A stretch of 64,000 nucleotides of DNA, taken from the NCBI GenBank assembly GCA_963833505.1, contig CAWHYG010000007.1, forward strand, positions 1 to 64,000, in the 5' to 3' direction. Position 1 is the first letter of the stretch. Every line of letters starts with the position of its first letter. The stretch is from CAWHYG01 sp963833505. Its GTDB lineage: Bacteria > Eisenbacteria > RBG-16-71-46 > CAIMUX01. This document shows positions 9,489 through 18,600 of the stretch, one piece after another. Both the position numbers and the translations under genes were made by a program. The notes below the pieces were generated by a model. That model made no database searches. It was not told the origin of the DNA and saw only the letters and a program-made list of their open reading frames with translations.

Positions 9489-10264
9489 TGCGTTTCGCCA
9501 TGCCACGCCGCGTCGACTACTCCGCCATCGCCGGAACCTACGACCGACGCTACGAAGACCAGGCGTTTGACGGGGTCGAGCGGGCACTGCGCGGTTTCCT
9601 GGGCGATCGTCCGGGGGCGGTTCTCGAAGTCGGCTGCGGAACCGGCCACTGGCTTCAGATCGCGACCCGGATGGCTTCCTGGGTCGTCGGAGCGGATGCC
9701 GCGCTGGCCATGCTCCAACGAGCAGATCACGGGGCTCGGGCGGCGCTCGCTTGCGCGCGGGCGGAGTCGCTGCCGTGGAAGCACGGGACTCTTGACCGGG
9801 TCTTCTGCATCAATGCCTATCATCATTTCGAGAACAGGATCGAATTCGTGCGCGAGGCCCACCGGGTGCTCCACTTGCAGGGCGGACTCATGATTGTGGG
9901 GTTGGATCCGCACACCAGGCTGGACCGCTGGTGGATCTATGACTGGTTTCCGCAGGCGCAGGCCGCCGATCTGGAACGGTATCCGTCCACCCAGACGATC
10001 CGCGCGCAGATGCTCGCCGCCGGGTTCCACGACATCCAGGTTCGAGAAGTCCAGCACCTGCCGGTGGGCCGGGCGGCGACCGAGGTGCTGGCAGGGGGAA
10101 TGGCCGACCGGGGCTACACCTCCCAGCTGACGCTGCTATCGGCGGAGGAGTACGCGCAGGGCATCGATCGACTTCGCCGCGCAGTCGAGGCCACGGCGGC
10201 CACGGGAGAGGAACTGATCCTCTCGGCCGACCTCCGACTCTATGGCGTGACCGGTTGGGTCTAG
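9488..10264 (+). CDS. Class I SAM-dependent methyltransferase
   Basis: This is a 258-residue Rossmann-fold methyltransferase. Motif I is VLEVGCGTGHWL near residue 45, the acidic residue after beta-2 is in VVGADAA, and motif IV-like LDRVFCINAYHHF lies near 105. A His-rich patch and LHLQGGLMIVGLDPH follow, as in Methyltransf_11 enzymes. Substrate not predictable. The GTG at 9488 overlaps the stop of the upstream gene; an ATG four codons downstream (9500) is an alternative start. The 3' end overlaps the convergent gene at 10261 by four bases. Confidence 0.85.
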   Translation: MRFAMPRRVDYSAIAGTYDRRYEDQAFDGVERALRGFLGDRPGAVLEVGCGTGHWLQIATRMASWVVGADAALAMLQRADHGARAALACARAESLPWKHGTLDRVFCINAYHHFENRIEFVREAHRVLHLQGGLMIVGLDPHTRLDRWWIYDWFPQAQAADLERYPSTQTIRAQMLAAGFHDIQVREVQHLPVGRAATEVLAGGMADRGYTSQLTLLSAEEYAQGIDRLRRAVEATAATGEELILSADLRLYGVTGWV

Positions 10265-10713
10265 GCCTGGCGCGGAGTCAGCCCGGCTTCCAGTTTCTCC
10301 AGCCGCTCCAGAATCGTGTTTATTGCCCCGTCCTGAGCCTCGAGGTGACTCTGGATCTGCTCGGCCTCGTGAAAGGTGGCTTCAGCGTCCTTGTACGTCA
10401 ACTCCGCCCGCTTGTCGGAGGTCTGCCCCAGAATGCTCTGGCCCACCATGATCACCGACAGCATGACCAACTGGATGAACGTCTGGCTTACCCATTGGAC
10501 CAAGGTGAGCAGGCCGCCGTGGATCGCATCCGGAAGGACCAGCAGAGCGAGGAGCGCAAAGATGTACGCACACCACATCGTCCCGACCGCTGTGGTCAGA
10601 ATCAGGGCGATCCGGCCGTTGATGCCGACAAATGTGTCACGGGTCTTCGGCGGCCCCGCGTGCTTGCGTTCCTCAATGTGAGGATGACTGTGATGCTGGA
10701 AGTTCAATCTCAT
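10261..10713 (-). CDS. Small two-helix membrane protein (DUF1003 / low-affinity iron permease-like)
   Basis: The 150-residue protein has a His-rich N-terminus (HHSHPHIEERKHAG), two membrane helices (about residues 35-62 and 70-90, with GTMWCAYIFALLALLVLP and WVSQTFIQLVMLSVIMVGQ) and a C-terminal amphipathic coiled coil (AEQIQSHLEAQDGAINTILE). This layout is common in DUF1003-type and low-affinity iron permease-like proteins of bacteria. A transport role is not shown by the sequence. It is a single gene with its own upstream region. Confidence 0.65.
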   Translation of the reverse strand: MRLNFQHHSHPHIEERKHAGPPKTRDTFVGINGRIALILTTAVGTMWCAYIFALLALLVLPDAIHGGLLTLVQWVSQTFIQLVMLSVIMVGQSILGQTSDKRAELTYKDAEATFHEAEQIQSHLEAQDGAINTILERLEKLEAGLTPRQA

Positions 10714-10843
10714 GGCCTGTCCCTCCCGTAGGCTTCGCGCCGTTGGATCGGACTGCCCACGCCCGTCCAGCGCCGTCCGGGTAGTATGCCTGGATTCACC
10801 CTGGGCGAACCAGCGGAAACGCAGCCAGGGTGTGAGCGGCCGT

Positions 10844-12373
10844 TCACGGCCGTGAGCGATCAGTGACGTGATTGCGGGGCGCGGCCGAAACCGCTTGTGC
10901 CGCCAGTTCGGCGCGCCTTTCCCGACAGGCCGCAGCCTTGTCCGGTCTACCCGTTGACTTGTACAAGGCGATCATCCAGTCGAGAATCTTGAGCTTGGTC
11001 TTCGGCGATTCATCCTTGTCCTCCAGGACCACCAGGGAATACCGCACCAGCAGGGATTCCCCTTCGGCAAAGCGCCTCTCCGCCGACCAACAGGCTCCCA
11101 GGGCGCAGGCCGCCTCGGCGGCGTCCAGCGGACTCGAGGGGACGGCCTTCAGCAGTTCCCGGTCTTCCCGAAGGACCGTATCGGCCTCGCGCAGGTCTCC
11201 TTTCTCAGTCAGGAGCATGCCCAGATGCAGCAGCGGATCGGAGGCCCGGGGATGGCCCATCGGCTGGTTCTTTCGATAGATGCCGATCGCCTCCCGGTAA
11301 AGAGCGATGGCTTCGTCGTATCTTCCTTCCGATTCCAACTCGTGGGCCAGGAAGTCATCGCCGACGGCGACGCTGGGATGATCCGGGCCGTGCGCCTTTC
11401 TCTCGATGGCGATCGCCTGGCGGCACATAGACTCCGCTTCCGCGGTTTCACCCATGTCGGTCAGCAACTGGGTGAAGTTGATCCTGGTGTCTGCAATGTG
11501 GGGATCATCGCCGTCGCGGGTTGCGACCTGGGTCGCCAGAACATCCCGAAACAGTCTTGCCGCCTGCTCGTTGTCGCCCTTTCGCTCCACGATCATGGCC
11601 AGGTTCCCCAGGGGACCGGCGACCCGCGAGCTGTCCGCGCCCAGGACACGCCGCATCATGGCCACGGACTGGCGGGTGTTGCTTTCGGCGGCCTCGTATT
11701 TTCCCTGCAGGTACTGCGCCCAGCCGAGACTCATCAGACAGCTGGCGACGTAGATGTGCTCGTCGCCGAAGATCCGCCGGCGCATCTCCAACGCGGCGGT
11801 TTCGACGGATTCCGCCTTGGCGTATCGGCCGGTCAGGACCAGGATGCCGGCCTGGGTGTCCATGCTGTTGGCGATGTCCGGATGGTCCCGCCCAAGCAGT
11901 CTGCGCCTCAGGGCCAGGGTCGAGTCCTCCAGGCGCCCCGCCTCCGGCAAGAGCCCCAGGTTCTTCCGGACGCTCGCGAGCAGATTCATGCTGCTGGCCA
12001 CGTCCACGGTCTCCGGGCCGAGCCGCCGGCGACGGATGCCGAGGGACAAGGAGACCAGGGAGTCCGCCTCCCGGTAGCGGCCCTGGAAATTCGAGTTGTC
12101 GCCCAGGTGGTAGAGGCTGGCGGCGACATCGGCCTGGTCGGCGCCGAGGCTTTGCTGCCGGATCTTCAGGGCCTCTCGCAGCAGGTGGTCGGCCTTGGCG
12201 TAGAAACCGAGGTTCTCGTAAACCTGTCCCATGGTGTCCATCAGCTTGGCCCGAACCTCCGGTTGGTCCGCCAGCTCCCGCTCCGCCATCTCGGCGCCGT
12301 CATCCAGGATTTCGCGCGCGGTGATTCCGGTGACCAGACGGCTGTTGGTCGGGTCGGAGATCTCGGGGTTCAT
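10844..12373 (-). CDS. TPR-repeat protein (kinase-less relative of ECF-linked Ser/Thr kinases)
   Basis: The 509-residue protein consists almost wholly of about eight 42-residue tetratricopeptide repeats of the kinesin-light-chain type (pattern AxSLxxLGxxxxxQGRYxEAxxLxxxxLxIRRxxLGxxHPDVA), a scaffold for protein contacts. The first residues, SRLVTGITAREILDDGAEMAERELADQPEVRAKLMDTMG in abbreviated form, closely resemble the segment that follows the transmembrane helix in large Ser/Thr kinase-TPR proteins. The gene starts only 34 bases after the ECF sigma gene, where such kinases usually sit, so the kinase and membrane parts seem to have been lost. No signal peptide or membrane helix is seen; the product should be cytosolic. 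The ribosome binding site is poor. Confidence 0.75.
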   Translation of the reverse strand: MNPEISDPTNSRLVTGITAREILDDGAEMAERELADQPEVRAKLMDTMGQVYENLGFYAKADHLLREALKIRQQSLGADQADVAASLYHLGDNSNFQGRYREADSLVSLSLGIRRRRLGPETVDVASSMNLLASVRKNLGLLPEAGRLEDSTLALRRRLLGRDHPDIANSMDTQAGILVLTGRYAKAESVETAALEMRRRIFGDEHIYVASCLMSLGWAQYLQGKYEAAESNTRQSVAMMRRVLGADSSRVAGPLGNLAMIVERKGDNEQAARLFRDVLATQVATRDGDDPHIADTRINFTQLLTDMGETAEAESMCRQAIAIERKAHGPDHPSVAVGDDFLAHELESEGRYDEAIALYREAIGIYRKNQPMGHPRASDPLLHLGMLLTEKGDLREADTVLREDRELLKAVPSSPLDAAEAACALGACWSAERRFAEGESLLVRYSLVVLEDKDESPKTKLKILDWMIALYKSTGRPDKAAACRERRAELAAQAVSAAPRNHVTDRSRP

Positions 12374-12407
12374 TCCTCGGGATCAGCCGGGAGGCCGGAC
12401 AACGAGC

Positions 12408-13013
12408 TCAAGGCCCCTCCGAATTCGCGCCGGTGGATCCGGAATGCGTGCCTTCGGAAAGCTCGGCAAACAGCCAGGCCCGGGCAGCACGGGTCTCATT
12501 GACCACGGTCGCGGTTGACAGGTTCAGGACGCCGGCCACTTCCTCGACGCCCAGTCCGCCGAAGAAACGCAGTTCCACGATGCTCGCCTTGCGTGGATCC
12601 AGACCCGCCAGTCTGCTCAGGGCCTCGTCCAACTCCAGCAGATTGTCCGGAGGCTCAAACCCGACCTCCAGGGCCTCGTCCAAGGAGACCTTGCGCAGGC
12701 CCCCGCCCCGTTTGGCGTACCGGTGACTCCGGGCGTGATCGACCAGGATGTGGCGCATGACCTGTGCCGACACGGCAAAGAAGTGGGCCCGGTTTTCCCA
12801 ACGGGGATCGGTATCGCCCACCATTCTCAGGTAGGCCTCGTGCACGACCGCGGTTGCCTGGAGCGTGTGGCCAGCGCGCTCCCGCCGCATGTATCGGCCG
12901 GCGAGGCGGCGCAGCTCGTCATAGACCAGGGGGAGCAGATTCTCCAGAGCCACGGCGTTCCCCTGGCGCCACTGCGAGAGCATCCGGGTCACATCCGTGG
13001 GCGGTTCTGTCAA
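12408..13013 (-). CDS. ECF-type RNA polymerase sigma factor (TIGR02999-like)
   Basis: A sigma-70 family regulator of about 201 residues. Region 2 includes LLPLVYDELRRLAGRYMRRE and AHFFAVSAQVMRHILVDHAR; region 4 includes RLAGLDPRKASIVELRFFGG and VAGVLNLSTATVVNETRAARAW, a helix-turn-helix for the -35 element. These segments match the ECF subfamily found beside kinase-TPR proteins in acidobacteria and related phyla. I prefer the TTG at 13013, placed 4-5 bases after GGGGAGGGA, because the protein then begins TEPPTDVTRML as in relatives; a longer frame starts at 13067. There is no anti-sigma gene nearby. Confidence 0.85.
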   Translation of the reverse strand: MTEPPTDVTRMLSQWRQGNAVALENLLPLVYDELRRLAGRYMRRERAGHTLQATAVVHEAYLRMVGDTDPRWENRAHFFAVSAQVMRHILVDHARSHRYAKRGGGLRKVSLDEALEVGFEPPDNLLELDEALSRLAGLDPRKASIVELRFFGGLGVEEVAGVLNLSTATVVNETRAARAWLFAELSEGTHSGSTGANSEGP

Positions 13014-13116
13014 TCTCCCTCCCCATCCAGCGCTCACGGAACTATAATGCATCCTGAATTGGCGCATGTCGAGTATTTATGGGGGGCGCTCGCTCGCCCG
13101 GGCCTCCGATGGCAGC

Positions 13117-14832
13117 TCAGACAGCCCAGGCCCGTCCGACGCCGGCCCGGAGCGGGACCTCCGAGTCGGGCTGCGCGAGGCGCTGGTCTCGTTGCTCCCG
13201 CACGAGCGACGCGTAGAAGCCCCGGCGGGCGAGCAACTCCTCGTGCCGGCCGCGCTCGACGATCCGCCCACCCTCGAAGACCAGGATGAGGTCTGCATCG
13301 CGGATGGTGCTCAGCCGGTGAGCGACGACGATCCGGGCGTAACCGATCCGGCTCAGTCCTCGCTCGACGGCTCGCTCGGAGGTCGCGACGAGGTGACTCG
13401 TGGCCTCGTCGAGGATCAGCAGGGCCCGGGGCCGCGCGAGCGCCCGGGCCAGGCAGAGACGCTGCCGCTGCCCGCCTGACAGCCCCGCCCCGCCTTCGGC
13501 GACGCGGGTGTCGTAGGCCAGGGGCATGGCCGTGATTTCCTCGTGAATGGCCGCCAGGCGCGCGGCCCGCTCGATGTCGGCGGGAGACACCTCCGTCTCG
13601 TGAAAGGCGATGTTCTCCCGGATGGTGCCGTCGAAGAGAAAGGTCTCCTGCGGGACGACGCCGAGTTGCCGGCGCAGGGTGCCGAGATCGAGGTCCTCCA
13701 GGGGAACGCCGTCGAACGAGATCCTGCCTTCCGTGGGACGTTCGAGTCCGAGCAGAAGGCGCGCGAGGGTGCTCTTGCCCGACCCGGAGCGGCCGACGAG
13801 GGCGATCTTCCGGCCGGGCTCGAGGTCGAATGAGATGTCCTTGAGGACCATGGGGGAGGCCGGCCCGTAGCGGAAGCCCACCTGCCGGAAGGCCACCCGG
13901 CCGGTCAGCTTCATCCGCCGCCGCAGCGCGCTCGCCGCCTGCTCGGGATCGGACTCGAGCACGTCGGCGAGGCGGGTGAGTTGCGCTCCCAGGAGCTGGA
14001 GCCGTTGCGCATTCGCGGCCAGGGCCGCGCCGGGGGCGAGGGCGGTCACACCGATTCCGGTCATGGCGAAGAGGCTCCCCATGGTCATCCGGCCGGCCGC
14101 CACCTGGGCGGCTCCGCACCAGAGAAGCAGCAAGGGTGCGGAACTCTGCAGTGCGGTGGTCGCGGCGGTGACCCGCGCGGAGACGTCTCCCCTCCGAAGA
14201 GCGATGTCCAGATTGCCGCGAAAGGCGCCGGTCCAGCGCGCGAGCGCGGTCTCCTCGTTCCCCGACGATTTGACGGTCATGATTCCGTGGAGCATTTCCA
14301 CGAGACGGCTGTCCACCCGGCCCTGGCTGGCGAGGTCGCGGTGGGTCAGGTTTCGCAGGGTCCCGTTGGATCGCAGCACGACGGCGGCGTTCCCGACCGA
14401 GAGCGCTGCCACGATCAGGGCCAGCTTCGGGGCGGCGAAGATCAGGATCCCCAGATAGGCGAAGAAGCAGAGCGCGTCGAGGGCCATCTCCAGCATGCCG
14501 GCGGAAAGCGTCTCGCGGATGGTCATGTTGCTCGCCACCCGATGGATGAGGTCTCCGCTCGTGCGTTGCCGAAAGAACCGGTAGGGGAGGCTGAGGAGAT
14601 GGGCCAGGAATGCCGGCATCATCTCGGCGTCGAGCCGGCCGCGAAGATGAAGGAGGAGCACCGAGCGGACATAGCCCGCGACCGCCTGCGCCCCCACCAG
14701 CAGCAGGCTCCCGGCGGCGACGGTGGTGACCAGGGCCATCGTGCGGCCGGGGAGGAGCCGGTCCACCAGCAGCTTGGTGAAAAAGGGAACCGCGAGCCCC
14801 AGCGCCTGAAGAGCGAGAGATGCGCCGAACAC
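13117..14832 (-). CDS. Lanthipeptide ABC exporter, permease-ATPase part (LanT-like)
   Basis: The protein has six membrane helices in the first ~270 residues and a C-terminal ATPase: Walker A GRSGSGKST, signature LSGGQRQRLCLARALA, Walker B LLILDEATS and an H-loop in VVAHRLSTIRDADL. It would export the modified peptide coupled to leader removal by the C39 domain encoded just upstream. The listed GTG (14832) has no ribosome binding site and falls inside the first membrane helix. The same frame is open upstream to the end of the peptidase gene without any ATG, GTG or TTG. One base of shift at the peptidase stop would give a single C39-ABC protein, the normal LanT layout, so a frameshift or sequence error is likely. 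Confidence 0.8.
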   Translation of the reverse strand: MFGASLALQALGLAVPFFTKLLVDRLLPGRTMALVTTVAAGSLLLVGAQAVAGYVRSVLLLHLRGRLDAEMMPAFLAHLLSLPYRFFRQRTSGDLIHRVASNMTIRETLSAGMLEMALDALCFFAYLGILIFAAPKLALIVAALSVGNAAVVLRSNGTLRNLTHRDLASQGRVDSRLVEMLHGIMTVKSSGNEETALARWTGAFRGNLDIALRRGDVSARVTAATTALQSSAPLLLLWCGAAQVAAGRMTMGSLFAMTGIGVTALAPGAALAANAQRLQLLGAQLTRLADVLESDPEQAASALRRRMKLTGRVAFRQVGFRYGPASPMVLKDISFDLEPGRKIALVGRSGSGKSTLARLLLGLERPTEGRISFDGVPLEDLDLGTLRRQLGVVPQETFLFDGTIRENIAFHETEVSPADIERAARLAAIHEEITAMPLAYDTRVAEGGAGLSGGQRQRLCLARALARPRALLILDEATSHLVATSERAVERGLSRIGYARIVVAHRLSTIRDADLILVFEGGRIVERGRHEELLARRGFYASLVREQRDQRLAQPDSEVPLRAGVGRAWAV

Positions 14833-14929
14833 CTGATAGAGGAGCGCCCGGCGGGAGAGGATCTGGCGCCCGAGTTGGTCCCGCGCATTCCCCTCCGGCT
14901 CCTTCCATTCGATCCCGGTTCGCGAGGCG

Positions 14930-15403
14930 TCACGACGGAAACAGAATGGCCACGCCGGTGAAGGCCTCCTCGAACTCAGCCCAGGGGACCGACCGGCGCC
15001 CGTCGGCGGGATCGACGAGGTCCACGCGACGCCGGTGGCAGCGCTCGACCACCACGAAGTGATCGTGCTTCCAGTGGACGATCGCTGGCATCGACAGTTG
15101 AGCCAACGCCAATGGCGGCACCTCGTAGGCCGCGCCGCGCAAACCGAACTCCTCTCCGGCCCGCAGGAGCGTGAGGGCTCGGACTCCGTCCCGATCGGCC
15201 CCGCAGGATTCCGCGCAGCGCGCCACGCTGGAGCGAATCCCGTGGTGCCGGAGCACCATGGCCAGGCACGCGGGTCCGCACTCGTTCATCGTCATCTGGT
15301 GCAGGACCGGCACCCTCCGCCGCGACCGCCGCCAACGCGCCATGGCCGCGCGGGCCGCATAGGTCAACCGTGCCACCGACTCGACCAGGTGAAGAAGGTT
15401 CAT
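14930..15403 (-). CDS. C39 peptidase domain (bacteriocin leader protease, N-terminal part of LanT)
   Basis: A 157-residue double-glycine leader protease. The catalytic Cys is in HQMTMNECGPACLAMVLRHHG-like sequence near residue 40 (Gln oxyanion residue before it), the His in IVHWKHDHFVVVER, and the Asp in VDLVDPADGR. All three catalytic positions are kept. The ATG at 15403 follows GAGGAGA and lies 10 bases after the small membrane-protein gene. It ends at a TGA at 14930 where the exporter frame continues one base out of phase. It should cut the precursor after the Gly-Gly at residue 48. Confidence 0.85.
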   Translation of the reverse strand: MNLLHLVESVARLTYAARAAMARWRRSRRRVPVLHQMTMNECGPACLAMVLRHHGIRSSVARCAESCGADRDGVRALTLLRAGEEFGLRGAAYEVPPLALAQLSMPAIVHWKHDHFVVVERCHRRRVDLVDPADGRRSVPWAEFEEAFTGVAILFPS

Positions 15404-15413
15404 AGCAATCTCC

Positions 15414-15602
15414 TCAGAATGCGCGGGCGAGCAGAACCAGGCCCGCCACTGCGAACAGGATGGCGAGGATGACGGGACGGACGCGGGAGGGGAGCGCGAT
15501 GTCCGGGGGCGCGGAGACCGGGAGTGCGGTATCCGGCGGCGCGATCCCGGACAGGCGGCCGGCGTTCCCGCTCGCACGCGGCGCCGTTCTCCTTGCGATC
15601 AT
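15414..15602 (-). CDS. Small single-helix membrane protein in the lanthipeptide operon
   Basis: A 62-residue product whose ATG overlaps the LanM stop codon (ATGA), which indicates translational coupling. The N-terminal half is basic and Pro/Ala-rich; the C-terminus is one membrane helix, VILAILFAVAGLVLLARAF. I do not recognise a family. Its position between the modification enzyme and the protease-exporter suggests a role in export, in a membrane-bound biosynthesis complex or in self-protection; this is inference only. Confidence 0.6.
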   Translation of the reverse strand: MIARRTAPRASGNAGRLSGIAPPDTALPVSAPPDIALPSRVRPVILAILFAVAGLVLLARAF

Positions 15603-18600
15603 GGCCGGCCTTCCGACGAAGCCACGGATCCCTGGATCGGCGGATCGAAGGCCAGCACCGACGGCACACGGCAGGGAGCGGCCAGGCGCAGAAGGCCGTA
15701 TCCGATTCCCGCGATCCCCTCCATGAAGCCCGGCGTCTCCGCGCCGAGCGGGACGCCGCAGACCCAACCCTCGGTCCGGATGTCCGCGACCACCCGCATC
15801 GCGCGAGCCCGAAGCTCTTTGCCGGCCGCGGCGGAGTGTCCGTGGCGGGCGGCCTCGGTCAGACACTCCATGACTCCGAACTGCCCGTGCGCGAGCGAGA
15901 GGTCACCCGGAGTTGCGGCGCGCGCGATGGCCATCGCCGCGTCGAACTGCGCGCTGGTATCGCCGCTCCTCCCTTCTTGGAAGGCACGGAGCAGGGCGAG
16001 ACCGGTACCGGCGGCGCCCCGATCCCACGAGGGATCGTCCGGCAGGATGTTGTCGCCTTTCAGGGCCTCGAGCGCCAATCGACGCAATCGCTGGTCGCCG
16101 CTCATGCGCCCAAGGCGGACGAGGGCCAGAGCGATCCCCGCGGGTCCGTACGCCAGCCCCGTCGTCGGCTCGTTCCCGCGCCGCTGCCGCGGCCAGAGGG
16201 CGATCCCGCAGTCGCGTTCGGCGAAACGGAGCAGGTGCTGGCCGCAGACCCGCGCGGCCTCCACGGTCTCGCGGGAAGGCGCCACCTGATGGAGCGCAAG
16301 CACGCCGGACAGCAGGCCCGCGGTCCCGTCACAAAGGGAGAAAAGACGATCGGCCCGGATTCGCGGCGTGTTCGCGGCGACCAGGTCGTGCGCCTCGCGC
16401 AGCAGTCCCTCCTCGCCGGTGAGCGCGCCCAGGTGAGCCAGGGTGTAGATGACGCCTCCCCAGCCTTCGAGGGCGCCGAGCGGAACCGCATCCAGCATCC
16501 GGGGGGAGAGATGGTACGTTCCGATGCGCAGGGTGCGCACTGCCAGGCGGGCGAGAGCCGAGTCATCGCCGTCGCCGGTGACGTCGGCCAGGAGGGCGAG
16601 GAAGAGCGCGATTCCGGCAAGGCCGTCCGAGAGCTGATTGCCGAGGATCTCCATCGACCAGGCTCCGTGCCGGTGGATGGGACCCGCCCAGCAGATCCCG
16701 TCCTCATTGCGGTAAGCGATGTCGGCCAGGCGCCGCGCCGCCGCCCTCGCACCGGCCAGCAGGGCCGCGGAGTCGAACCTGTCGGCGGACGGTGGCGAAG
16801 CGCGTCGCGCTATCGGCAGGGCCGGGGTGGCGTTCATGCGCAGCGTGGCCAGCGCGGTTTCGATCGCGTACCGGTGCCGCTCGAGGTGGCGCTCGTCGAT
16901 CTGCTTCGCCTGCAGCAGCACCGTCTCCAGGCTCGGTCGGTCGAAGATCCCCGGCAGGCGTTCGCCCCCGCTGGTCCAGACGTCGCGGGACGAGGGCCGA
17001 CCGTGAAAGATCGGAATGTCGCCCGCGATCAAGTCCGAGCGCTCGAACGGGATCAACGGACAGAGAATCCGGCGCTGCTCCACCTCCAGATCGATCCAGA
17101 GGTGGTCGAGCATGCGCTCCCGCTCGAGGGCGTCGCAAAGGAAGTCGGGGTGGTAGCTGTCCTCGAGCACGATGCCGTAGGTGCGCGTGTCCCGGCTCAG
17201 GATCCGGATCTCGTCCTGCGCGAACGCCGTCACCGGCCCGCCGGCGGCGAAGAACTCGACCTTGAGTCGCGCCAGCAGGGAGAAGGCCTCGGAAAAGCCG
17301 GCCACAATCTCTCCGGTGAACTCCTCCACGTTCATCTCCACCCCGCCGATCCGCGGCCGATTGTGGCCGCCGGAGGAGGTGGCCACGCTCCGGCGGTCGT
17401 AACGGCAATCGTCACGGCCGGCGGCCCGAAGCTCGAGGTTGAAGTCCGGCGATTCGTCGCCGTCGCGCGCGCCCAGGCCGCTGATGTCGACACCGACGTG
17501 GGCGTCGTTGGACCAGACCCGCCGGGGCAGAAGGCCGCTGCGGAACACCGAAACGAAGTCGTCGCCGTCAGCAAGTCTCTTCCCCTCCATGTCGCGAAGG
17601 GCATAGAGCCGCGATTGGAAGAGGCATTCCAGGTCGATGAAAACCGGCTGGTCGCCCGCGGCGATGAGGTTCTCGGCGTGCATGTCTCCCGCATCGAGGG
17701 CGCAGAGCACCGCCATCAATCCACCCACCCGATGGTAGAAGCGGCCGGCCTCCTGCTGATTCACACAGTCGGCGCGGGTGACGAACTCGGCCCAGCCGTA
17801 CCCGCCGCGGTCGAGGATCCGTATGGTGCGGAAATCCATCGGCCCGCGCCGGTTGATCCACTCCAGGACCTCCTGGAAGTGGCAGTCCACCGAAAGCGAG
17901 CGCGGCTTGTACACCAGCTTGAGGCCGGAGGAGAACTCCAGGATCGAGACCGTCCGGCCCCGGCGATGGCTGTCGCCCTGCCCGCTGTCGATCGCGGTCA
18001 GGCGCTCCACGGCCTCACCGGACGAGAATTGCTCCACCAGGAGGCGAAAGTCTTCCGCCAGATGGGAAAGGATCTCGAGATGAAAGTCCATCCACCCGCT
18101 GAGCCCGTCCGCGAGCTGCTGAGCCAGGACCGGATATTCGCGCAGGAGCGCGAGCGCGGTCGCGGGGTGCTGCAGCCGGGCACGGAAGGCCTCGAAACGG
18201 TCCTCCGGCGTTTCTCCCGCCAGTTCCCCGCGGAGTCGCGATACGTTGAGTTCCAGAACGAGCGTGCGGCCGAGCATCGTCCACAGCCGCCCGACGGGCA
18301 GGGTACCGAGCAGGATTTCACGGAGGTTACCGGCCTCAAAGGGGAGGGGCCCGTGCTGCCGTTCCAGGGCTGAAATCAATCGCGGGAGCGGCTCCAGCAA
18401 CCGCTCCACGATCGGCCTGATGAGCGACCAGAGCGCCGTGCCGGCCAGTCCGGGCGGGGCGTCGCCCGAGCCCGCGCTCGGCATTTCGAAGCACCTGCTG
18501 ATCAACTCGAGCCAGGCCGGCGCGACCTCCGTCCGCTCGCGCACCGCCTCGATCGGCTCCCCCAGAATCTGGAGGAAGTCACCGGCGTTCAGACCTTCGA

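Noticed and set aside
15524..18373. 949-codon plus-strand open frame opposite lanM
   Set aside because: It is antisense to a gene with clear LanM motifs, has no ribosome binding site or domain pattern, and results from GC-rich codon bias.
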